A DNA stretch of 64,000 nucleotides, taken from Lineus longissimus (taxonomy: Eukaryota; Nemertea; Pilidiophora; Heteronemertea; Lineidae). How positions within the stretch are numbered: the first letter of the stretch is position 1; each line of letters begins with the position of its first letter. The stretch lies in the NCBI RefSeq assembly GCF_910592395.1, contig NC_088310.1, forward strand, positions 22,325,501 to 22,389,500, written 5' to 3'. The position numbers and the translations under genes are program-made. Shown one piece after another: positions 1-13,900 of the stretch. Below the pieces are notes generated by a model. The model was not told the DNA's origin. It did not search any database and saw only the letters and a program-made list of their open reading frames with translations.

Positions 1-3000
1 TTGCAGTTCACAACAGCGTGTGGAGATCAGCCTTCAAGAACTGACAGAGCGAACAGTCATGAATGCCAATTCTGGCTATCACAATATCATGACGATTTAT
101 GTCAGCTTTCTACTTTTCAGACCCCCTCCTGGGCTGAAGAGCAAAAAAAGGTGATAACTCATTTTGTCATTGCTGGACCTATCTCTCTCTTCATTACACT
201 AAGGACCCTATATACTGTTTATTCCTCCATGACCACCATTCCATGCAGGATCTGTATGCGACTTCTTCAGAAGGGGACATATATGAACAAACCTGGAAAT
301 CATCAGTTCCATGACATGCAATAGACTGCCATTTTCGAGAGGATGTTGCAAACCATTTCAGAAACGACCATGGAGTAACCTTGGCAAAATATTATCCTTC
401 AATTCAAATAGTCAAGTGTGTGTGTTGCTGGATTATCCTTTGGTTTGTTTCAAGAAGAACTTGTAATTTGAGATCTTCTTGAGTGGTTCTTTAAAAAAGC
501 TTCTCTCTGGAATGGTATGAATGTCGTGGTCATGCAAAGTTGATGATTTCCAAATACTATGGGCAAACATTGGGATTTCATTCCGCCCACCCAGTTGTCA
601 TTCCAGTCTTTGAGACTAGATGACTAGAAGATGGGAGGGTTGAAATCCTCGCTCTTTGCAAGCATTTTCTTGATATAGATTATACATGTAGGTTTGGGAT
701 ATTTTGGCAATGGTGTATAGGGTTCCTTACGTAATCAGCAATGGTGCCTCACTGCTCAAGGCACGATTGTACATCATGCAATCTCACCATTTTCTTTTGT
801 TTGTAGACTTATTTCAGCACTGATATTCCTGATTTTTACCAAAATCACAGTATATCTCTGCTCGAACTTTGTCCGAACTTGCCTCATGAGGTACCAGTGG
901 GACTCATTCAGTGATATAAGTGCTGAAAGTGTGGGAAACTTTTCTTAGTTCTTAGACCTTCTTTTTGTTGTACAATTCTGTATTGTTTGTTTTTAGAACT
1001 AATTCCTGTTGTTTTGTTTGAACTTGAGCTGTGTTGTTTTCCTGGTTCTGCATCACCTTAATTTCCATGTTTGAGTTTTGCCCTTGCTTGCTTCTTGGTC
1101 AGATAATGATTTGATGATCCCTACCCATGCATGATGGATGTTTTAGAGTGATCACTGCAAGGGGGTGCCCAGGCCTGCTCTGAAAGTTTAAACCTTAGTA
1201 TATACATGTAGTTAGTAAAATTGAAAACAATGGTTGCATGACAGGGTGCTAGATGCATGGTTGTCAAAAGTATGGTTGAGTATTCCTGCACGATGACGAT
1301 GAAACCTTGGGTGCTTTATCAACAATAATGGGCCAAAAGAACTTTTGAAGATAATATTTTTCTTTTGTTGCACTACGATTTTCAACAGAGATACATTGCT
1401 TCACCAACGTGCAACAATTACTATTTTTCCAGTAGGCAGTAGTACCAGTTCATGTTGCACAAAACTGTCAGTTTAAAACTTTGCTGTAGCAAAGTTCTGT
1501 TCCATTTAAAGTTAATGCAGGGCAAAGATTCAAAACCTAAGTCATGCAAAAGTGTAGTTTTGTGATTTGTTGAGAATTTTCCGTTAGTGGTAGTGGTCCG
1601 TGGGTTTGAATGCTAGTGTAGTAGAAGTCTTAACAGTTTGTTAGGAAAGTGGATGTACTATTTGTCGATTTGATCAGGAATGACCTGATATTGCATCTCA
1701 GGACATCTAGATTTCGTGGGTTAGGCCTTTGGAAACCACCAAGCATGATTGCAGGCATAAAGGTGGTGTCCCCCCCTCCCAACAGGTGGCAACTGCTCCT
1801 TTGGGCCAGGCTTGTAACACCTGGGGAAGTTGTTTAAAATATAAAAGTGTGAAAACACATTTAAAAAATGACATTGTAAAGTGTGATATGGGAGTCATAT
1901 TGAATGTAGGAATTTGAAATTTAATGGAGACATTAATAGGCATGATTGTGCTTGGAGATCAACCAACAAATGATGCTATGTATCCTTTTGTATAATCTAT
2001 TGGAAAACATGCTACCATGGCAAGTTGTCAGGCCACAAATATGAAAGCCTTGAATTGATTATTGCAATGCATTGTAAACTTGCTAAAGTAAAACGCAATT
2101 GGTCAGTGTGATGGCTGGGGAAGGGTTGAATGGGGTGGGCATACATATTTCAGAAAGAAAATTTCACACTTTACTCATCACAAACAAATGCCATGGTACC
2201 TTTTTTGCATTCATGGGAGGGAGAACTGGGGGTTGAATCCATGACCGTCTCAATGCCGGTACCTTTTCTCCAGTGATAACAAGGCTCATTAGGAAATGTT
2301 AAGCATATTGGATAAATCATGTCATTTTGGCTGAAATCCTGGGTGAAAAAATGTAGAATCCCGACTCAGAAATATTTTCAGCAGGCATCAGAATTGCATC
2401 GATTGCCATGCAAGGGGTGGTCGCGGTTTTCATTGACGGGTGTATAACAACCACAGGTCAGTGTGTTTTACCCACTTGGGTTGTTAAGTCCACAATATTG
2501 ATTATCATAACAGAGGTCCATCAGTCAATCATCAGAAGCTTCGAGCGTTTATCGATCCAGAGGAGTTCCTTGTTTACAATATTGACCAAATTTACCTCGC
2601 ATCAATACAAAGCATTTCAAAAACACAGCTCCACGGTTGCCTGTAGAATCGGAATGGATTAAGCTCCAATGTCATTGTGATGGTTGCATGGTTTGAGACT
2701 TGTCTTGGGGTGTTGGATACTGATTATTCATCCTGAAATGGAGACTCAGTCAAGGTCATTTAGTCCAATCGAAGGACATTTGAAGGTTATGGAATTGGAG
2801 ATGTCTTTTAAAAAGTCTGATGAAAACATTTGTTGCAGTGGCCAGTGCCACATGACCTTTCCTTGGAAAACTTTAGAGACCCTTCCGATTATACCGTTTG
2901 ATCATTGAGCCCTGCCCAGGGCACTCCGTGCAGTTACTTCATAGTCAATATGTGTTACGTTCTAACACATAACCTCTAAGAAATTTTCCATTGCCTGCAT

Positions 3001-5929
3001 GTGAATTTTCTGCTTTTTGAGAATTTTAGGTGATATAGTTACAAAATATCTGGTGTTTACAGTGTGTTGGAAATTGTTTCTTTTACCTTTGCCCTTCTTG
3101 TGGGAAATGGCACCCACTAACTGGCTGCACTGGCTGCTCTGGCTGCACTGTAAAAAACACACGAGTCATACACAAATATTTCTCAATGTATTTGATTAAT
3201 TGTGATACATGTAGTAATTTGGGTGACTGAGACAGTTCCTTCAATCCTCATGTCAGATGGGGAACTTTGCTTCCTTCGACACATGCCATCAGATCGCTTT
3301 CAACAAGAATTTTTGTACTACAGCTATTATCTGCCTCCAAAGATTTTCTATAAGCCTAAATGTGAAGTTTATATTCATGCCATCATGGATTATTCGATTA
3401 CCAGCACTTTTCTGCTATACTGCATGAGCATGTGTTGTTCGATTAATATTTCATGAAAAGATTTGTAAACTTACTCTAATGTTCAGGTTTTGTTTTCTTA
3501 ATTGTGTTATTAATAGGGAATCAGGGCCTGCATGTTTCATTATCAGTTGTCCAATATTATGGTATGTGTAGTTACTGGATGGTGTGTTGATGTTGTATAT
3601 CTGTGAATTCTTAATTATACTATAGTATTGTTTAGGGCAGTAACTCTGCTTAGGGCAATAACTTACTGCAGCATTCTTTCAGTGCAATAACCTTTGAGCA
3701 GGTCTGAAAGGCAAATTGCAGTATCAATATTTGTGTTGCATACTTGCATTATTCAATGCAATGGGTACAGGAGGTTCGATCAAACGTTCATCATTTTTGG
3801 CCCCTGCCTTAGGGTCTCAAAACCTGAGGCAAAAATGATAAAGAACAAATGATGTAGCAAATATTTTAGTTTCATTATTTAATCTAAGCCTATATGGATA
3901 ATTTTTTGTGTGATTACCCTGTGGTATGGCACTCAGCAAGGGCATGGCATAATATTGGTGATCATGTGTTGATCCGCTATTCATTCGTCTGGTATAATAT
4001 CTCTGAACTGCCTTTAAAAATATCTGTCAGAACACCAGACAGTTGTAAACCATGATGCATCTGTCGTCTATTTACTATTGACTGGAGTAAAATTGATTAC
4101 CGCTAGGCTGGACTTGACAATAGGCCACCTTACACCACACTTGGATTAGTGCCTGTGGGTGAAGTGAAGAGTCTATACTTCGCTTATTTCATGTAAAGTT
4201 ATATTTTCACAATTGCAAATTAATATTAAATAGGCGAAAACATTATATCAACAGTGTACGGTACTTGACACTTAGTCATAGTGCTCCACCCCTCAGCTCT
4301 GAAGGAAGATCAAGGCTGCAATTGTTTGATACCACACACGGGCACATTTCTTGTTACGTTTGGCAAGTCACTTAATGACGATTGCCTTATCCTTCCTTTT
4401 AGACTTGGCACTTGGATTAACCTAGCATGGACTCAAATCTTAGGCGAAGTCACTGCATCTAAAATGCAATGTAAATTGCTGGGCTAGTCCAGTTATTCTG
4501 AGACCTGTAACATCATCCACATTCTTTCGCTCCAGCAATTGACATCCATACATGTCATATACGGAAATAGATATGTTCCATCGATGGGCATGATGGACAG
4601 ATGCTGAAAGCAATCATTGACGGAAAGATCGACAAGTGAAACGACAGGAGGAAATCTCAGCCTCCTCAGCAGGAGAGCAAGATATGATTCGATTAAATAC
4701 GCATTATCATGCGAAATGATCGAAGGCATCCCCTATAGAATTTTCATTTCCTAGCTGATATTTTTGTTCTGGTTAATTGGTGTTCAGTTCAAGTATTGAT
4801 TTTGTGCGAATAGACTGAGATAATCTGTGGATGGGATCAATGATTGAAAGAAGCATGTGATCAATAAATAGTGTCTATATACTGTATTATCACTTCTACA
4901 TTTGATAATATGTTAGAAATGACAAAGTCATTGATATGGATGGAACCGTCATCAGGTGGCATTGATGGTTAAACCAGTGGATGGCAGGCCGTCTTGCAGT
5001 GTGGCATTGATCGTATGGCGAGTTGGATTATTGACCAGCTTCTGTATCATTGAATTGGAGATTGTTCTCACTAGATGGATGCTGGTGAATGTCTTCAGGC
5101 TTGGTTTTCACCTGGCCTGTGCTTTTTTATTGCCTTTTGGAATTGGCTGATCTTGACATTTACAAGACATACAGATCACAACCTACTCTATAGCTTTTAA
5201 GTGTTCATCTTCATTACTTTCAACTGTTGAAAGTTTAATGTAACCCGTGATTTCTTGACTTAGTGAAGTAGAATGAATTGACTTGAGTGGACCCAAGTTT
5301 CTGAAACAAGTGTTCTACGACAATATCTCGTCTGCCTCTTGGTGTTAAGTCCTTAAAGTACTGTGTTGCCATACTGAACTTCCAGTGGTATTGTCTCCGT
5401 AACCACCATATTGATGCGCTTTGTCTCGAGGCTGAGCAATGTCAATACATTGAGGGTCAAGATTTGTGTTGCTCGAGTTGAACTTTCTGCATCTGAACCA
5501 GGTGTCTGTATCAATGGTTGAGAGAAAGATGGGATTTCGTGTCTAAAACTCTGTTATCAGTTCTACTCTTGACTGTGATGTTGAAGTCATTCATTGAATC
5601 ACCATCAGGTAAAGGTAATGGTATACAACTTGTTGCAGTATTGCTAGGGTGTATGAAGCTGAGCGTGTGTACAGTTCCGGATTCAGTGATTGAGCGTAGA
5701 AATGATGATGTTTATGATAAACTCAACATCATCATCAATAGGTGAAGCATGTACATTTGAAAAACTGTTCTCTACCAAACTAGTTCTTGTAGGGTTGGAT
5801 TTCGTTTGTTCAACAGGACCTTCTATAATCCCAATTATGTGCATCATGACAGAACAAAATGATGCTAAGATTGGCAATCCAGTGACTTATGGTAAAATCC
5901 TTATATGGCCTAGTCCATCATGCCCAGAG

Positions 5930-6112
5930 GCTGCCTTATCAAGTCGAATTGCATGTTTAATATCACGGGATCGTACAGCATGGCTCTCTGTAGATGTACA
6001 GTTTCCGCCCTAGACGAGAGACAGCCTCAAGTCGCACTGTCTTGTGGCATTGCATGTAGAATCTTGCCAAATAGCACAGCACGGCTCTTTACAGATATAC
6101 AATCCCAGAAGT
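5930..6112. repeat. Two-copy degenerate tandem repeat
   Basis: Two diverged copies about 100 bp apart share blocks such as CCT-A-TCAAGTCG, ATTGCATGT and ACAGCA(T/C)GGCTCT, then GTAGAT/ACAGAT. Probably an old tandem duplication; no coding signal. Confidence 0.5.
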
Positions 6113-9100
6113 ATTGATTTTGTACAGTCGGATCTGTGGGACAGGATACAGATCTGGTCTGTATAGGGGTTTGAAAATTGGATCGAGCAGCATGGGAGCT
6201 TACAAATGAATACCCAAGTGGACATTGTTAATCATCGATGTACGCTCTTTAAAATGTATTATACAAGCATGTTCGTGCATATTTTCCCGATTAAAATTTT
6301 TAGTTTAATTTGGAATTAAAATCACATTATTAAAATTAATTGTTGGTTGTTGCACATGTTTACTGTTGTGCTGTTATAATAATATAGGAAGTTCACTCTC
6401 TGTCTTGTTTCACTGAGTGCAGATGTCCTATATGGCTGAGTGATTTTGCGTTCTCAGAGTCTTGGTGTGTTGGCAGAATGACTGGAGGGCATTGCTATCT
6501 CAAGCCTTGCATGTCAAGATGCTGGCACCCTTGAATATTACGGTCTTGCACATGCTCCTCTTCCTTGCACACATTGGACTGACACCAAATTTCCAACAAT
6601 AATGACACTGGTGGTCAGTTGAATTCTGTACTAAAGTCAATAACAATTGAAGTAACTTTGTCCATTTAGGTCACTAAATTGTGGCGTCATTGGGAAGTGT
6701 GGTAAATTGTGCAAATTTGTACAAGTACGGAGTCATGTGCCATTAAATGGGGAACTTCCTCCATTTCTGCACTTTACAGTGGGCGACTTCCATTCAGGAA
6801 GTGGATGGAGGTCAGAAAATGAGTGAGTGAGTTTTATTCGATGTAGGAAGCGCAGCGGCTGCAGATTAATATAGCACATGAAAATGGCCACTGTTCCGAC
6901 CTATCGAAGATCACGGCAGTTGTCGTATGATACTGCAGCTCAGGTTATGGTCACTAAGGTATGATGGGGCTTATGTGGGAGGTGGGGGTTTGGGAGTTGA
7001 TTCTGATTTCTATGGATAACCTAACATGAATGTAGCTGCAGTCGCCTGTCTGTAGGTATCTTGTCAAGGGTATTTGATGCATGTATTGTACATATATGTT
7101 TTTGGTGACAAGTGACTTAAATTTTGGAAAGCTTGGCTCTTCCTAATTTGCTCAGCATGTGATGAGTGTTATCATAGAAATATAAAATAAGTGTGGTCTG
7201 GTTGTATGTCATTGGGATCAACAGCAAGTTTCTCAATCCCATAAGGGTGACTGCTGTTAGTGTTAGGGTAAGTGTCCTTATGGGGTTAATATTTGGCAAA
7301 GGATGACTTCTGTGACAAATTTCCATGAGAAAGGCTAAAAGTTTAATACCTTGCAAATCAATACATACCCCAATGTGGAGGGGGCATAGTATAACTGAAA
7401 CGGTGAGATTCTCACAATGCTGTGATATGAAAATTGGTAATAATCTCATTTAGCTTGAAAAAGGCCAAAGGTTGCTCCCGTGCCCTTTCTTACAGATCAG
7501 ATCCACAGAGCTGAGATACGTGTACTTTGGAGTATTAGTTTGATATCAGATGAACGTTGTGGGGGTGGGCTGTCTTGTGAGAGATACACGACGTTGACTC
7601 TCTATGGCTGTCTCATCATTACAATGGGCTCTTTTCTTCTTTGCTGTATATTTGTCATGGGTATATAACCCACTCCTCATTGGGGCCTCTTTGATCTTTT
7701 CTCAGTAAACTCCTCCTTCATGCTTGTGGCCCACAAGAAAGGTCAGATCGGATTCGACATCAGATGGTTCATCATAAAAAGAGGCGGCATCTTATAAGTT
7801 ATCTATCATGGTTAGGCAACCATAACCAAAACGACCAAAGCCTGTCTGAAAGTAAAATAACTGTACTTGGTCCCAAAAGCATTCTAGCTGCACAGGTTTC
7901 GACACAAATTGGCATGATTGCACAGAATGTGTTAAGGGTGCCTGACAAATCAAATTAAATCTATTATCGGTCGTTGTCTTGTCATCAGATAAAATCTAAT
8001 AATACCTTCCTTTTGATAAAAGTGCATGTCATCTGTTTGCATTTGGAACAATTCCCAACAAACGTAGATATTCTGTCAATAAATCGGCATGTTATCGAGT
8101 CATGTCATGTGTAATTATTCAAAACATTTATGTAATTAGCTTGCTGTCGCTGCAGTACAGTGGGCTGACAAGATCGATAGAGTGTCATCATCATTATAGC
8201 TGTCCATTAGCAACTGTGGTGCAGCTTCTTTATTTCACGTAACGGTTCGTGGTTAAAAAATGTGGTATCACCCTTTATATTCTGTTCTCAGGAATGCAGT
8301 CTTGGTTTGTCATGTTTAACATGTTTATAGCTCACGTGTTGTCATACATGTACATGATACAAGTTGTACTTGAAGTGTTTCAATCAGTTAAGTACCATCA
8401 TTCTTGTGTCTATCATACAATTCCAAAAAGATAATACTTAACATGACATGATGTTTTGGCAGGTCAACATCAGGAAATAAAAAATAAAAAAAGGCAAGAT
8501 CATGCTGTTCATGTGGAGTCGGAAAGTCAAAACCTCAGTTCATAATGTTCGAAAGTGAGGCAGGGGACAAAATCATGTGCAGTTACGCATCCAAACCCTC
8601 AAGGCACGCATTGTTCTAAAACGAAGTGTACTGCTTTGGTACATTGTATCGTAACAGCACCGGTGAGGATCGAGGACCTAAAAGATTACACTGACCTGCC
8701 AAAATGTGCTCTTCTCTACATCAAAAGAGTCATTAACTGATTTCAATTGATCAAAAGTGTGCAGCTAAAATCTGGTTTGAGGAAAAAAACATTTAGATTG
8801 AAAATCTTGCTCTTTTCAAAAAAAAATTCTCCCAGTCAATTGAGCTGAAACAAAAATCAACATCATCTGCGGAATACAGCAAAATAGTGATGTAAAGATT
8901 ATTGTTTGGTCAATACAATACAAATGTGTCTGAAGCACCTGTAGTCTGCGACCATATATAACCTCATCTTGTAGTGTTTGCACATGTCTGCCGGATGAAG
9001 CCTCCACGGACATAAATGACATGCAATTTGACGATAACTCATCAGATGGCGCTGCTTTAGTATCAAGGGCGGTCTTGAGACTGCCGAATGCTGTCTTTTA

Positions 9101-9552
9101 TAGAGAGGTGTCCTTGCAAAGATCAAATTCAATGAAGATGATCAATTTGGAATGAAAATTATTGTCCTTACAATGGGGAGGGTGTCCTGCTATAAAAGTG
9201 TCTTGCTCAAGGACGATGACTAAACAGTGATGGTCCCTTTTGAGAGTTAGGTAGGGCCCATAGTCTTCTGGTCCCTAAGCCCTACTGCCTACTCAACCAT
9301 TATGCTACTGATCGCCTTTTAGCTGTTTGTCAATAGTAGTGAAGGCCTTCTCCCTCTTAAAAATTGTTTCCTTTTTATACCGCAGGCTACATTCCACTGC
9401 TGGCGATACCATGCAATTTGATAAAGGGACATAGATGTATGATAAGCGAGAATACAAACATTTGATTGAACATTTTGCAAGACGTTTGTACCATTTATCT
9501 CGCATTGCTTTGCCTTATTACCGTTCCCCGCCAGCTAGAACAGTACCATTCG

Positions 9553-9584
9553 ATTGGTGGCAATACCAATACAGTGTATATATA
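9553..9584 (+). promoter_or_regulatory. Possible CCAAT/TATA core promoter
   Basis: ATTGG (reverse CCAAT) at 9553 and TATATATA at 9577-9584 lie 1.2 kb upstream of the first RGS exon. They could mark a proximal promoter. No convincing first-exon donor was found just downstream, so this is weak. Confidence 0.2.
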
Positions 9585-10660
9585 GCCTTGTATAGATGAC
9601 TATATGATGTGCCCGAGGCGGACATGAACCTTATCATCTCGTCTTGCGCTGATGGATTCAGGAAATCATTTGGTCAGGTCTTGGCTTGCTGGTTCTCCAT
9701 TCTTCTCAAGTGGGCTGTAGTGCTGGGTATTAGTAGCGTAGGGCTCTTGGGCGTGCTCTGGGGAAGCGAACATCTAGAATCAAATTCTTATGAACTGTCT
9801 GTCACTTTGTTTGATCACTTCTGTTTACGATCTTGACTGCTCATTACAGGCAGCCTTTCATTTATACTATATTGATATCACTTTAGATGGAGAGAGGATC
9901 AGATGTCTCTTATTATTACACTCGATGTGCTGAAAGAATATTAAATTTTCATGGAAAATTTCTTCAACAGCAATTAATTTCTGTTGGCACACCGTTTGTG
10001 TCAGGATTGACTGTATAGCAATTTTAGCATGCAATATGTTTTCGGAAATTTTCCCAAAGTAGCCTCATTCTTTAAATAGTTTCAAATGTCTTCGAGCTAA
10101 TGCGGACCTCGACCTATCAGAGAACTATTTGAATAATTATATTGTTGTACTTTAGCATGTTTAGCAAAGGATTGATCATTATTTGCTTTTTGACATGTTT
10201 GAAATGATGAAAAAGCAATATTTTATAGGGAGATTATCAGGCAGATAATGCTCCTTATGGTCCCTTCATCATTAGAACTTCACCGCATACCCGAGATACT
10301 GGTTGTGTTAAGTTTTGGCATATTTCAGACAAGAATACTGTTGCCATGGCATCAACTTGTCGGCTGTTGTACAAGGATTAAGTATGTGAGCCTGACTTCT
10401 CAATTGGGTCTCCTATCAATGAGTAGGATGTTATCATATTGTTTTATGGGAAAGGCGTTATAGTGACAGTGTTTTCCATGCTCACAAGGGTCACATTACT
10501 GGGGTAGTCATGTTAGCAAGGTTGGAAATCAGGAGATGAAATTCATAATCAAACTGATCAAATTGGCTGTATAGGCGATGCCAAGCTTGGTATGTGAGAA
10601 GATGCATTGAGTATACCACATGCTTGGTTGCTTTGTCGGGAGGTGCTATTGCGGTGACGT

Positions 10661-10680
10661 GGCCACGATCAATCGTGGCC
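10661..10680. repeat. 20-bp hairpin palindrome upstream of RGS exon 1
   Basis: GGCCACGAT-ca-ATCGTGGCC: 9-bp perfect arms with a 2-nt loop, 125 bp before the first RGS exon. Role unknown. Confidence 0.6.
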
Positions 10681-10804
10681 ATAGGCCCTGTATTCGCGTT
10701 GAAGGGCTTAATTTGCAGTTTTGGAATGTTTGCATGGTCTGGGCACCGGGATGTAAGGGATATTGCCCAAATTTTATATTTCTGCCTTGTTTATGTATTT
10801 GCAG

Positions 10805-10901
10805 ATGGAGCAGATAGTGGAAAGAATGCAGGATGAACAGTCGGGTGTGCCAGTCAAAACTGTCAAAAATTTCATATCTAAAGTTCCAAGTGTTTTTACT
10901 G
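10805..10901 (+). CDS. RGS7: RGS exon 1 (first recognisable): start of DEP domain
   Basis: Acceptor tttgcag precedes ATG at 10805; donor G|GTAAGT follows 10901, phase 1. It encodes [20 protein letters not shown] and onward to FT, matching the helix-rich start of the R7 DEP domain. The ATG could be the true start or an internal methionine, as in vertebrate RGS7, where a preceding exon supplies about 25 residues. Confidence 0.9.
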
Positions 10902-13900
10902 GTAAGTGTTCTCAACATTCATGAATATAAACGAGGTGAAGCAGATGTTTTAACAGCATCAACCACTGCACGCGATTACCTAAGATACGATATCATCCCT
11001 TGAATGTTTTATGCTGCTTTTCAATCATATGTTCTTTTCGATTGCGTGATTTCACTGCTCAAGTTTCCTCCTAGTCATGTACATGCTGGTGCATTGTTCC
11101 ATTGTAACAGGTTTCTCAAATTATGAAATTATTTAACGAATATAACAAACATTTTTGCACTTGCAGGCAGTGTCTGTTGTTTTTACTGTCTTGGCGTGTT
11201 TTAAAGTGCCCAATTCCAAAAGCAAAAGCTAAGATATGGGGTGACCCCCTTCTGTCGGATTTCCTCAACTGACCCATTCTTATTTCCTTTCAGGTACAGA
11301 ACTGGTAACTTGGATGATGAAAAACTTAGATGTTGAAGACCAAAGTAAGTTCTGACCCAGGTCTTCTATTGATTTGCCCATGTCCCTCTCTTCCCAAATA
11401 GCACGCTCCAGTTCCCATCCCTCCTTGGGAACCCATCTTCTATACAAGCTAGACATTGCAGACCAAGTCTTCGCAATGCATTGATCTGCATGTTTTCAAT
11501 GTGTTATGATATCGATATTACTGATTATCAACAATATAGAAGTGAAAGTCATCACATGCTAATTACTTCACATCTTGCTGTGTCTGCGCTTTGATTAGTT
11601 GCGGTAACCCACTGCTTCTTATCGTTCAGCTCGACACGGAACTGGGAATGCAATGATGTGGTTGTGGGATATTGAATATTCACATGCACAAGCCGCAAAC
11701 ACTCTGGGCTACAAATATTTGTTTTATTACTTTATTCAACCCAACCCAGCCCTCAACCAAGCCCCAAAGGTAGGCTTCTCATCCCAAAGATTTTCTCTTC
11801 TTAAAAAAATACGTTATTATCTGAAAGTGTTGGGCGTTCTCCATTTATATTTGTTGATTTTCATCGACTCTTCTTTGTTCATTGATCCCTTATAAATGTC
11901 ACATGAGAATTTTAAGTACAAGCCAATCAAATTTGCCTCATCTTACTGAGGTTTGTATCCAGTTACAAAAATGTTTAGGACTAATTGCATCAGTTGTGAT
12001 AGACTGTTCATAATAGCTGCTTCAGACAGGGAGTAGCATTATCCAAGAATGAATAGTGAAACCTCCTTTAAAGAAGCAATTTCGTCTGCAGTTGAAGCAT
12101 TTCAAACAAATCTCCTACTAGGAGCAAACCTAAATGTGTCTTAGAATATTAATGATAATCTTGAATATCTAAAATATAACAATGTGAGCTCATCTGAATA
12201 TTTATTTCGGATATCTATTTCATTCTATACAAACCACCTTCTGAGACAAAGTGAGGAAAATTGGTCCCCAAGTGACTAAACTGACTTGACTGCAGGAGTA
12301 TCACACGTTCTGCAGCTGTTTGTAAACCTAATCTCCTGGGTGATGTAACTCAAGGCTTCTGAAGCCCAATCAGAGCTTCTAGATCCCAGCCTTGGATCAA
12401 TAGTTCAATAACGACAGATGTGAACATTTGGATTTTTGCACTAATTAGAAATTGATTTCTTTGTCATTTTCCTTTGCTGTTGCAGAGGAGGATTGATGAC
12501 TGGTCTTTATTCAGGCTCAAGGCGGAAGGGATGAATGTAGGGTCATCCATAGCAAGTACAATGTTTGGCCATGTAGTGAGAATTTCCCTGTAGGTCTCTT
12601 GGTCCAAATACTTGCCTTTATGTGGGGAACATGTTTGAAGTCTGTTTTCGCGCGAAATAGAGCCAAAGAACATCAGTGTATTGGCTGGAGCGGCATTGTA
12701 GAGAAGAGACCACAAGAAACTTTAAGCTTACAGCAGCAGGCTTGCACACTTTTACCACCTGAATTAGGAGATTATTCCCTCGAGATGTTTTCTTGGCATC
12801 TTTAGATCTGATCTCTGTTTGTAAAGATAACCTGGTGAAGGTTTTATGCGAGTTTTCCATTTGGCGATTTACAGGTTTTTCCCCATTGGACTGGGTGGGA
12901 AATCTATTTGGTTGGTACCTCAACATGCTCCGCGTCCAACCCACATATCCTAGTTGCTTTGTGCTGATGAAGCATGCCATAACCTGTGATCTTTATGACA
13001 AAATGTTGTCATTTGGGGTTTTCTTGTCTACGGTGTGTTACCTTTGCTGATTGATTCCATGGTATCTACTTAGATACGGTTCTACAAAGTTGTGTGACTA
13101 ATACAGACGTCATTTGCTTTTATGGACATCAGAATTACCCTACCCCCTCACTATATGTGCCCTTTAGGCATGAGCTATTTTTGGAAAAGTTTACAATCAA
13201 ATAGCTATACTTGGTGGTGAATTGGATACTTTCCTTTAAAAATGGGACCCCGATTGTGAAGATCTCTGAACTAAGGAAGATCTCTGAATAAGGGAAGCTC
13301 TCTGAACTAGGTGCCCTATTTGAGTGAGGGTTACCTGAGAGTAATAGCTTCAATTTGTATATGCTAGTCAATTTTTGATAGACTATGGACTGCTATGGGA
13401 GTTGCTAAGCTGACAACAATCACTTGTTTGTTGCAGAGTTCCGTAGATCTTTTTTTTCTGAATCAAACGTTCATGTGGTCACAAGATTAGCCATATCTGG
13501 CTCATATACAAGCATATAGCCAATAACATCGATATAACCTTGTTGAAAATATTGATGAAACATCTAATTTTAAAGTCCCATTAATATTAATTCTCTATTT
13601 TGATGGTCCATGATTAATTTTCATCCATGACTGTTGTGTTATTATCATTTGTCAATAATGCAACCGTCGCTACTTCAGGCCTGCAGATAGCTTTTTGGTC
13701 GGGGGGGGGGGGGGGGGTCCGGGGGTCTCCTCTTTGAATTTACAAGTACATGTAAATCTAAGTGGTACATTTGCCTTGTATATGGTGATCACATGCACAG
13801 ATAATCATGATTAATGACTTTAAGAACATCTGGAGATAAATTACGTTGTATAGAAATCGAATGTAAGGTCGGTCAGTAACCTTTGGCTGGCGTGCTTACT

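Larger units (their letters stand above)
1..10804. other. Upstream region without recognisable genes
   Basis: No exon with recognisable protein similarity was found on either strand; the open frames are short and of random composition. It probably holds the 5' flank or first introns of the RGS gene. It contains several TACATGTA octamers (for example 683-690, 1203-1210, 8345-8352), a two-copy degenerate repeat near 5.93-6.11 kb, and a short hairpin near 7.24-7.29 kb (CCCATAAGG / CCTTATGGG). Confidence 0.6.

Noticed and set aside
1-324. 107-codon open frame at the window start
   Set aside because: Composition and motifs look random; no acceptor-donor pair gives a convincing exon and no family is recognised.
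12618-12980. 120-residue minus-strand open frame in RGS intron 2
   Set aside because: Overlaps other open frames, has no recognisable motif, and no splice or start evidence.
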